Below are positions 55,901 to 64,000 of a DNA stretch of 64,000 nucleotides, in pieces. Below the pieces are notes generated by a model, which saw nothing but the letters and a program-made list of their open reading frames with translations, did no database searches and was not told the origin of the DNA. Within the stretch, counting starts at the first letter, position 1, and each line of letters begins with the position of its first letter. The stretch covers positions 34,988-98,987 of the forward strand of contig CAJNOQ010000027.1 in assembly GCA_905250885.1 (NCBI GenBank), written 5' to 3'. This DNA comes from Didymodactylos carnosus (taxonomy: Eukaryota; Rotifera; Eurotatoria; Philodinida; Philodinidae). The translations under genes were made by a program, and so were the position numbers.

Positions 55901-56604
55901 TATGATGATATTTTATCGGAAAATATATGCCAATGGTGAAAACAAATGCAAACACTAATAGAAATAGTTGACTATTCGAGAACGAAAATACTCAACATTA
56001 AGAAACATTAATAAAAAATTCCAATACTTTTGTTAAATTATATAGACGTCCACGAAAATTCATTTTTTCACGGTGAATAGTCAAAAGATAGATCTTGCGA
56101 CAGAGAACGTTTCGGGTTCGTATGGATCTGACAGCTCTACATTCATCTTTTAAATAGAAAAAAAATGTTCTTTTAAATTGCGAAAACTACAATTGAGTGA
56201 GGTATGTACAAGTTTTCAAAAAAAAGGAAATTTCATTAATTGCAAAAATCACATAGCAGTACAGAAGAATAAATTTGTAAATTTTGTAAATGACGGAATT
56301 TTTCGAAATCAACAAAAGTTTTAGAAAATATGTTTCTGAAATTTATTGTCCATTTTTGAATCGAATCTTTTTCGAACAGGTACAGCTTAAACTCCGCTCC
56401 TATCTTCGTGTACTCTCTAGATTCGTCAAAATAGATACAATTCTATCTTAAGCCAGAATCAAGATATCAACATCGAACTTTTCAATATTTTAAATGAGAA
56501 GCGTATATCGAAGCAGATTAAACAGAAAACTCATTTCTAATTTGAGAGTTTTTTAGTCTTCGACAATGTTGATATTCTGTTTTGTTTATGTCATATTGTT
56601 TTAG
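53000..56604. other. Gene-poor stretch upstream of the PPR-DYW gene
   Basis: Short ORFs without recognisable domains. It contains TTATAAGA-type repeats at about 53780-53840 and a hairpin at 53947-53985. The last part presumably holds the PPR-DYW promoter. The ATG at 56605 directly follows a TTGTTTTAG that could be a splice acceptor, so a 5' untranslated exon may lie here. Confidence 0.45.
53947..53985. repeat. Short hairpin related to unit Y inner ends
   Basis: CATCATGTTTTACCCAGC to GGGAACATGATG; closely resembles the hairpins at the inner ends of the unit Y arms (20601-20639 and 23443-23475). It suggests a dispersed terminal motif, but here no long arm accompanies it. Confidence 0.5.
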
Positions 56605-59281
56605 ATGTTCTTGTTTACACTCGTCCATTCCCGACGTTACTTTTCGTCATTCATTGACTTAGGTACTCAGATAAAGCAATTGAACGATATCGGTCAATTT
56701 CACAAGGCTATCGCGTTATTCGAGGCCCAAATTCAACAACAGCCTACGACTTTAGCTGTTAATCAAGCTTTGAAAGCTTGTATTGAATTGGGCGATATAA
56801 AACGTGGAGCAGATATTCACAAAAATCTGTCTCCCTATTTAGTCAACAATACCTTTATTCGAACTAGTCTTATTCGTCTCTATAGTAAGTCGTTCTATTG
56901 AAATACTTCCATTATGACTTTCTTATTCTCTATGTAGTGAAATGTGGCAATATTGTAAAGAGCAGAAAAATCTTCGAAACGAGTACCAATAAAACGATTG
57001 CGATGTATAATACCATGCTCAACGGTAATTTCTTTTTAAGTGAAATTCTTATTGATATTTGTTTGTTTCATTTTTTGTCAGGTCTTGTTGACGACAATCG
57101 TGCCGAAGACGCACTAGATCTTTTAGGACAGATGAAGATTGAACGAAACGAATATACGTTCAGTGTCATATTCAAAATTTGTGCACACATTGCCGACAAA
57201 CGCTCATTAGAATTTGGAAAAAAGATATTCGATACAATGCCCGATAAAGTCCGTCACAATATAATTGTACTAACTTCGGCCTTACAAATGTTCATCAAGT
57301 GTGGCGATATGTCGAATGCTGAACAATTATTTACTCAAATGAAGAAGAATCTAATCGTTTATAGTACCATGATGGCCGGTAAAAAAAAATCGATTTTCAT
57401 CTGAGTCGATCGAATTTTTCTGTTCGTTTTAGGCTTCGTCTCGAATAATATGCCACAACGAGCTATTGACCTTTTCTCGAAGATCGAAAAGCCCGACGAA
57501 ATTATTTTCACTATTTTTTTCAATGCATGTGCTCGATTAGGAACGCAGGATGCATTGATTTTGGGCAAAAAAGTCTTTGGTCAATTATCTGTTCAGTATC
57601 GCCAAGCGAATGATCTTCTATATTCGGTTTTAAATATGTTTATCAAATGTAATGATATCATAAGTGCCGAATCTCTCTTTGATCGATTAGATCGAGATGT
57701 CATTTGTTATGGATCATTGATGAAAATCTACAATATTCAACATGAGCCCGAAAAGACTCTGGCACTATTCGAACGAATGAAACAAGAGAAAATCGAATCG
57801 AATGAAATTATTTTCGTTCTACTCATGGATGCATGTTCCGAAATCGGTGATCTTTCATTATGTCAATCAATCGTTTCACAGATGCCACAAAGTTTATTGA
57901 CTAATCCTTCGATTCAAGTTGGATTAGTCGATATGTGGGTAAGTGAATTAAGATAGTTTGATTACTGATTTGTGCCTTTTTTGTTTTGTATTTGAATAGG
58001 GTAAAGTAGGTTCGGCAGACAAAGCAAAACAAATCTTCAACATGATTGAACAGCCAAACAGCGTTTCTTATTCGGCCATGGGTAATTTTTCTTTTTGTAT
58101 TAAACAAATTTTTGATTGATATTCTTGTTAAGTTAATGCATATGGTCTCAATGGTATGGGTATTCAAGCTGTTGAACTTTTTCGTCAAATTTCATTTGAT
58201 ATGTTGGATAATTGGATTTATGTATGCGTATTGAATGCTTGTTCTCATTCGGCTCTTGTCAATGAGGCTCGTAAGATTTTTGACAAGATTTCGATGAATG
58301 AAAGAACAGAACAAATCTACACTACAATGGTAAAAAAAGAGTTTTTGTTTATTTATTTTAATTTTGTTTTGTTATTGTCTAGGTCGATTGTTTCAGTCGC
58401 GTCTGCCTTTTTGATGAAGCACAAAAATTAATTGATGAATTCGAAGAATCTCATCCACCTTCAATTCCTATGTACAGTAAGTTATTTAGGTTTTTTTGTT
58501 TCTTCTAACATTCAATTATTCTTCTATTTTGTCATTCATTCAGTGTCGATACTCTCGGCTGCTCGGAATCAAAAGAATCCTGCATTATCTCAAAAGATTT
58601 TTGATCGGATGCAATCACACTTTTCCGATGTCCAAGATTGTCTCCTATCAGCCCGAGTTCTTCTTGCCAACACATATGCATTAAGTGGTAACAAATCGAT
58701 GGCGTCAAAAATTCGAATGAAATTGAATGAATCGAACCTGAGAAAAATGACCGGTCTTTCGTGGACTGTTGTCGGTGGAAAAGTTTTTGTGAGTGTAAAA
58801 ATCAATTTGAAAACGATTATATGAAATTTCTTTTTTTTCCAGAAATTTCGAGCTCATGATCGATCTCATCCGAATTCAACTGAAATCTATGCAGAATTAG
58901 ATCGATTGACAAATGAATTGATCGAACATGGTCACAAACACGATGCATCTTGGATTACACGTCCATTGATGAATGATGAAACTGTTGAATCAGTATTATG
59001 TGGTCACAGTGAACGACTGGCAATTGCTTTCAATTTTATTCAAAGACCAATGCCAAGTCGCGTACAAGTAGTGAAGAATTTACGTGTTTGTGGCGATTGT
59101 CGTGAGTTTATTCATCTCAGATTTTGCACAACAATGAAATTTCTTTTTTTTAATGTCCATCATAGATGCTGCCATAAAATTAATTGCACAAATTCGTCAA
59201 TGTTCGATAATCGTTCGCGATGCCAATCGTATGCATCATTTCTATCCAAATGGACAATGTTCTTGTCGGGATCATTTTTAA
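56605..59281 (+). CDS. PLS-type pentatricopeptide repeat protein with DYW cytidine-deaminase domain
   Basis: Sequence-specific organellar RNA-binding protein with the domain that performs C-to-U RNA editing in plants. Ten exons: 56605-56884, 56938-57024, 57082-57378, 57433-57938, 58000-58081, 58133-58329, 58383-58476, 58544-58788, 58843-59101, 59166-59281; 2163 nt, 720 residues. The N terminus MFLFTLVHSRRYFSSF is basic, hydroxylated and lacks acidic residues, like a mitochondrial presequence. About a dozen PPR motifs follow (for example ALQMFIKCGDMSNAEQLFTQ, MFIKCNDIISAESLFDRL). An E-like region (GLSWTVVGGKVFKF, DRSHPNSTEIYAELDRL) leads into the DYW domain: HSERLAIAF (zinc His and catalytic Glu), CGDCHAAIKLI (zinc CxxC), RDANRMHHF and the second site CSC. 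The protein ends RDHF instead of the plant DYW triplet. All key residues are present, so it looks functional. In an animal-like genome this implies horizontal transfer, though it now has typical short host introns. Confidence 0.95.
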
Positions 59282-59444
59282 ACAGACTAGCTTTGATATG
59301 ATCATTGAATTTTTCTTGTTGTTTTTGTTTTTCTTTCTGATAGTGATCTATATATTTTTCCGAATTGAAGATTCGTTCAGTTTTCCTGAAACAAATCGCT
59401 GAAGTCAACTTGCGAAAGAAAGCAAAGTAATCAGTTTAACTTAC

Positions 59445-59725
59445 TTGAATAGAAGTGCCATGATTTGGTAAACCGGAAGATATTGAAACAAGAACTAAAA
59501 CAAGTTAAACGTTGTAATTCTCATTTTGCTATCCATCTTGGTAACAAAGTAAGTTAAGTACAGCAATAAACTGATTACAAGTACATCATTTTTTTACTCA
59601 CCAGCTATAACTGTATTGATACATTCATATAGTAACGACATTGCAGATGTACTATGAATCAAATTTGTTAAAGGTTCAATTAATTTTTTTCCTAAACGAG
59701 GTTCTAATGGTGTCAATGCACCAAA
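59445..59725 (-). pseudogene. AP3D1: AP-3 complex delta subunit, internal fragment (inverted)
   Basis: Two exons on the minus strand. 59602-59725 encodes FGALTPLEPRLGKKLIEPLT and continues LIHSTSAMSLLYECINTVIA; 59445-59494 encodes VLVSISSGLPNHGTSIQ. Both match the alpha-solenoid trunk of the AP-3 delta adaptin (vesicle sorting to lysosome-related compartments) almost residue for residue, with a good splice junction between them. No further AP-3 delta exon follows towards the PPR gene (stop at 59281), and none precedes it: a foldback lies immediately upstream. The fragment points away from the C-terminal fragment at 60587-61183. Confidence 0.85.
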
Positions 59726-59753
59726 CTAAAAAAAACTAGGAAACTTCAAGTTT

Positions 59754-60272
59754 CCTAGATAACTGAACGATAACCACAAAGTAAATCATAGTACATTGAC
59801 TGTAAGTAGCTTGAGACGAAGAACGGTTTAGGAAATGTAAGTTAATTCTCCAACATGTGACACAATGCAATACATATAAAGTAGAGGAGAAAAAAATGCC
59901 TTTAAATATCGTATGATTTGAACGTGATCATAGAAGAACAGAAAGGTTTTTTAAAACGTTAGTAAACCAGTATATGTACACATGTCATATTGTTTGTCTT
60001 CCTTTTTACATGATTTGTGCAATACGAGAATGTTATGGTCAAAAGTAAAACATTCTATCACTTTCATAAATGTTCTTTGGAGTAAAATTTGATTATAAGT
60101 TTCAACAACTAAAGGTATACCTTTACTGCGTTTTAATGGTTATGAATATGTAACTGAAAAAACAATGTCACATGTTGATGAATTAACTTACATTTCCTAA
60201 ACCTTCCTTCAACTCAAGCTACTTACAATCAATGTACTATAATTTACTGTGGTTATCGTTCAGTTATCTAGG
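59754..60272. repeat. Foldback element between the two AP-3 delta fragments
   Basis: 519 bp with arms of about 115 bp: CCTAGATAACTGAACGATAA at 59754 and its reverse complement ending at 60272; both arms also share TAAGTAGCTTGAG and GGTTTAGGAAATGTAAGTTA. The spacer is AT-rich without an ORF. It sits exactly between oppositely oriented pieces of one gene. Confidence 0.8.
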
Positions 60273-60294
60273 GAAATTCAATAGTACATCAATG

Positions 60295-60365
60295 CGACGA
60301 AATGTCGTTCGATGAAAAATCTCTCGATGAAATGTCGTTCGATGAAAATACTTTCGATGATTTGT
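60295..60365. repeat. Short tandem repeat (CGATGAAATGTCGTT type)
   Basis: About four imperfect units of roughly 15-17 bp (CGATGAAATGTCGTT and variants ending TTCGATGA). In one minus-strand frame it gives repeated FSSNDISS; no gene is evident. Confidence 0.65.
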
Positions 60366-60586
60366 CGTTACCCCATTTTTTGTCTATCTTTGCTTGAATG
60401 AGGTTTTTCTGTAAAATGAAATCTACATTTTTCGAGAGATGATATTCTTGAAGAAGAGTTTTTTCATCTATAGCATACATTAGAGTCCTGATTATGAATT
60501 TTTAAGCAATTTTCTACTCCATTTTTTCGAATTCTCGAATTCGTCATAGTTTCATATAATTCAATATTGAAATACTATTATTTCAG

Positions 60587-61183
60587 AAATCCGATAATAA
60601 TACTGAAACAGATCAGCTTGAGTTTAAAATCGATTTACCATGTTCACAATACTTGAAAAAAACATCGATTGATTCGTACGTATAACAGTTTATAATCTTT
60701 AATCACCGTCTAAATGTATTTTGTTTCCTTATAGAACAGCATTTGCCAATCTACTGAGTAATACTGAAACATGATTATTAACAAGTAAATACAGTATGAA
60801 AATAGCGTCTAGTCATGATTTAGATTTGTTAACAAATTATATATGTCAATTATATCGATTTACAGGTAAATTTCGGACCGTTGTATGAGTGACCTATTCA
60901 TTTGTTGTTGTTTTTTAGTTGTTGATAAAATAGGAAATGCAGCATCACTCTATAGTGAATCAATTCTTGGACATCCAGCGGTAACTTTTAAGTAAGCTCT
61001 AATGAATATTATAATTTCTGAAATTTTTATAACCAATACTCAACTTTGACCATTATTTAATTTATTGTTTAGAAATCTCAGACGACGTCAATAAATGTTG
61101 ATGAAAAATCGAGTGCATCACATTTTTTATCAAATTTAATGGAAGAAATAATACAGTTCATAGAGAATACCGAACGTGCATAA
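60587..61183 (+). pseudogene. AP3D1: AP-3 complex delta subunit, C-terminal fragment
   Basis: Four exons on the plus strand: 60587-60675, 60735-60865, 60919-about 60980, 61073-61183. They encode the C-terminal ear region: LEFKIDLPCSQYLKKTS, then STAFANLLSNTET, VVDKIGNAASLYSESILGHP and ASHFLSNLMEEIIQF with stop TAA at 61181-61183, in the order of the animal AP-3 delta C terminus. An in-frame TGA at 60772-60774 interrupts exon 2 and no alternative splice avoids it. Upstream exons are missing. Together with the inverted fragment at 59445-59725 this is a broken gene copy; another intact copy would be expected elsewhere in a tetraploid-derived genome. Confidence 0.85.
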
Positions 61184-61867
61184 AGCTTTATCATTATTTA
61201 ATGTTGTTGTTATTTTAATTTTTTACTGTAATTTTTAACTTTTCATGTTATATGCATATGTTTATCTAATCACATTTCATTACTTGTTTATCATGTACTT
61301 GTGTTTTATTCATTTCTGTTGGTCAACTGAAACGGGGAGAAGTTATTGCTAAACTCATGACAGCAGTGAAAATATGCCTAAATTCATATGTATTATTTTT
61401 TTTCTCGTTATCGATAGACAATGTGTGTGTGTGTAAACAGTGGGTTTTTTGTCTCTTCTGTGCCATATATGTGTATGTACATAGATTTATCTAACATATT
61501 TATTGTTTTTTCACAAGGAGTTTCAGGATTAACAAGCTAGATGAGACTGTCCTGCCTCATACACACATTGTATCTTAATCCTCTAAAAAATAAATCTTTT
61601 TCTCTAAATAGATCCTCTCACTTTCGTTTTATTCATTGATTATAGTCAATTTTTGTCTTTTTTCTCCTTTTATATATAAAAACATATATCACAAATAGTT
61701 GATGGATGTTTAGTCATTGATCTTTGTTTTTCGAGTTTATGTAGTCATGAAATTGGGACGTAACATTCTTTACTTTTCGCTCACTAAAAATTGAGATGTA
61801 AAAGTTAAATCAAGTGGAAAGATCATATGTCTCGTCGTTCAACGTAAATTTAACAAAAAAAATATAG
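61184..61867. other. AT-rich spacer between AP-3 delta and G-gamma remnants
   Basis: Contains a GT run near 61420-61436 and AATAAA near 61590. No ORF or repeat pair recognised. Confidence 0.5.
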
Positions 61868-62085
61868 GTGTCTAAAGTGGTGATGATGGTACTCATCAAC
61901 AAATGTGAAAAACTGTAGAACAATTACGTTTTGAGGTTAATGTACATCGAGAACGAGCATCTTCTACATTAAATGATTTAATTAAATTTTGTGAGGCACA
62001 TGCACCAGCTGATTGTCTAATTGTCGGTTTTCACCATAAAGAACAAAATCCATGGAAAGAACGACGTATGTGTTCGGTTATTTAA
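61868..62085 (+). pseudogene. Heterotrimeric G-protein gamma subunit, start region broken
   Basis: The frame KTVEQLRFEVNVHRERASST continues to LIKFCEAHAPADCLIVGF and ends KEQNPWKERRMCSVI, then TAA (62083-62085). This is the whole conserved body of a G-gamma protein: the coiled-coil VEQL segment, CEAH, the NP(W/F) motif and a C-terminal CaaX prenylation box (CSVI). In frame just before it is ATG followed directly by TGA (61903-61908), so no initiating Met is available. Either a start-destroying mutation made this a pseudogene, or an upstream exon splices in past the TGA; I saw no acceptor that does so. Confidence 0.75.
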
Positions 62086-63078
62086 AATGCCACCATGATC
62101 TATTATAACAAACAAATTTTCTTCGAGAATGATCTGATTTAATGTAGAAAATATTTATTTTTAACTATGTCTAGTAGTACTTGTATTTTATTTAATTCGT
62201 CATGTATTTCTTTTTTTTGCAGTAAAGCAAAATGATATCATGTTAATAAAGAGTATGACCATTACTGTATAATAGATTATAAATCTGAGCTAGAATATTT
62301 GAGATTCTCTTTTTAACGTTATTATTTTATGGCAAAACTTGTGAATATGAAAAAACAACCGTTCACATCACATTCAGTTTGACCGATTCACACTCTCACT
62401 TTCTCGCAGCCGTTCTTCGATATTACGATTTGACTGAACGGACGTTAGATTTGATCATGCGAAACCAGCAAGTTCATATTTCAGAAGAAACAAAAGAATT
62501 GAAAAGACGTCGATTTTGTGCTAGTTGTTGAAATGGTACAATAAAGCATTGGAATTTAATTTGAAATATTCTCTAACTGACTACTTGTGTTACATGCTGG
62601 AACCTACATGTATACTTCCAATTTATTCGTTATTTTTAAAATAACAAGTATTGTAGCATATAAGCAAGAGAACATAACAAACGAAGAAGAGAACGTTCTA
62701 TTTACATAAATGTATACAGGAACTTCATTTTCTTTTCTAATTGATTTGATTACTGCTTCAACACAATTAACCACTATGTGTCAAAAGATTATTCTTTTAT
62801 CAAAACCACATGTACTTTTCTTTTACAGTTTATTCTACTCTAATACTAGTCTATTTAGACTATTTTATAAGAGAAATTTTTTTATTTTTTTGTTTAAAGA
62901 ATAAAATAAGAAACAAACAAATTTCATATTTTCATCACATCTTTGATATATTCATGGGGGAGAGTGCTGACTGTAAATTTATTTCGTATTGTACCAACTT
63001 CGCGAACTAAAATTACATTAATTAGAGAAGACCCAATTCCATCTTTTACAGTAGTTTAAAGTACACGAGTTGTACACG
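62086..63078. other. AT-rich stretch with a short unassigned exon-like ORF
   Basis: At about 62420-62530 (plus), a block preceded by TTTCTCGCAG encodes VLRYYDLTERTLDLIMRNQQ and on to RRRFCASC, then TGA. It looks like a real terminal exon by composition, but I cannot assign the family. The rest is featureless AT-rich DNA. Confidence 0.35.
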
Positions 63079-63492
63079 ATACTGATGTATTTTTTAGAAA
63101 ATGATCCCTTTTAGTTTTTGAGATATATGACTGTGAATATCGCTGATTATCGTTTAGAAAAGCAAGTTTTTTGCAATGACTCCAAATTGTCAGTAAGTGA
63201 CCTTGATGTATGTGTGAGTAAAAAGGTCAATCTGAGTGTTATATAACAGAGCATCACGTATTTATAGATGTCTTAGCTCATTTTATTATACAATTAAAAT
63301 TATTATTAAACGACATTAACCATATTATATTATTAAACAAACTTTGAAACATGAATAACGAAGTTAATAACGTCGTTATTCCCGTTTGTCTTATCATTGC
63401 AAAAACTTGCTTTTCTAAACGATAATCAACGATATTCACAGTCATATATCTCAAAAACTAAAAGGGGTCATTTTCTAAAAATACATCAGTAT
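63079..63492. repeat. Foldback element, about 100-bp arms
   Basis: The left arm 63079-63178 (ATACTGATGTATTTTTTAG to TTTGCAATG) is the reverse complement of the right arm 63395-63492 with few differences. Both contain GAGATATATGACTGTGAATA. The spacer of about 215 bp has no ORF. The superfamily is unknown, and it is not related by sequence to the other foldbacks here. Confidence 0.8.
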
Positions 63493-64000
63493 TTTTGGAA
63501 TTGGAAATACATAAATATATTTGCCAATGTATGCATGCATCCACAGTACAATCAAAGGAACCGAAATTAAACAAAATAAAATAAATTAGAATTTAAATGC
63601 GGCAGAATGGCACAACAACTGGCTGAACGGCAGAGCGACCGCCATACTTTTTAAAATGCTCTCTTAGTGGCCGTTAGCCGTGCGTGTATTTGTTCTACAA
63701 AAGTGGAGAGTATCGCTCCAGAATATTTTCATTTTTGATGAAAATAAACAAAAACTTGAAATTGTCTATTTTGTCTCGATAGAATTCATTTGAAAACTAA
63801 ACACTGCCACGGTCATATACGATGACCAGAAATCCTGAAGCCGCACTTGTGTTATGAGTTTTTAATATGAAGTTGCAACGAGTGATATTTTCAACCGAAG
63901 ATCGTACTTATCAGGTTTTTCTGTTAGTGTAATACGATGGCCATATACGTTTCTGAGAGAGCGAATAGAAGCTCGAATTTTCTTTGTACTTTAGAGTAAT
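63493..64000. other. Terminal stretch, nothing recognised
   Basis: Mixed composition, with no ORF of note, no inverted repeat and no gene continuing off the right edge that I can support. Confidence 0.4.

Noticed and set aside
59160-59408. Third AP-3 delta exon on the minus strand after 59445
   Set aside because: The reading ICFRKTERIFNSEKYI is too dissimilar to the expected segment and overlaps the PPR-DYW 3' end; similarity stops at the 59445 exon.
61903-61908. TGA as selenocysteine or programmed readthrough in the G-gamma frame
   Set aside because: The TGA directly follows the only ATG and there is no family precedent; loss of the start is simpler.

Overview
The window looks like a gene-moderate, AT-rich animal genome segment, most likely from a bdelloid rotifer. 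Evidence: protein-coding genes are split by very many introns, most only 45-80 bp with GT...AG ends; the gene set is metazoan (VPS13, SMAD4, sirtuin, neuronal calcium sensor, Ajuba-type LIM protein, AP-3 delta, G-protein gamma); and there is a plant-like DYW-type PPR gene, a family known outside land plants in only a few lineages. The species call is inference. No rRNA, convincing tRNA, CRISPR array or bacterial operon was seen.

Layout. 14-614: long foldback element. 774-19443 (minus): a VPS13A/C lipid-transfer protein gene spread over dozens of exons. 19444-24800: repeat island with interleaved long inverted repeats, a 237-bp foldback flanked by TTAA, a second copy of the foldback family seen at 14-614, and AAGATCTT-rich satellite-like sequence. 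27354-29782 (plus): SMAD4 co-Smad, 9 exons. 32597-33928 (plus): SIRT6/7-type sirtuin, 3 exons. 36426-36988: hAT-type MITE inserted at the edge of a foldback. 37503-40807 (plus): neuronal-calcium-sensor EF-hand gene, 4 exons, whose third intron carries a decayed MULE DNA transposon with a 9-bp target duplication. 42417-44409 (minus): three-LIM-domain protein of the Ajuba/LIMD1 type. 44410-56604: gene-poor, with TA- and 8-bp-duplication MITEs, a 3-kb unit bounded by about 250-bp inverted repeats, and broken copies of an unfamiliar 50-55-residue repeat module. 56605-59281 (plus): PPR protein with a complete DYW deaminase domain, 10 exons, predicted organellar. 59445-61183: two AP-3 delta fragments in opposite orientations on either side of a foldback element. 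61868-62085: broken G-protein gamma copy. 63079-63492: another foldback.

Exon structures for SMAD4, sirtuin, calcium sensor, PPR-DYW and (from its partial 5' end) the LIM gene were traced by hand; their summed coding lengths are multiples of three, which supports the boundaries. The intact genes do not form one pathway. The strongest themes are (1) a plant-type RNA-editing-factor architecture in an animal-like genome and (2) many different foldback/MITE families, some nested in one another and one sitting exactly at a gene-inversion breakpoint.
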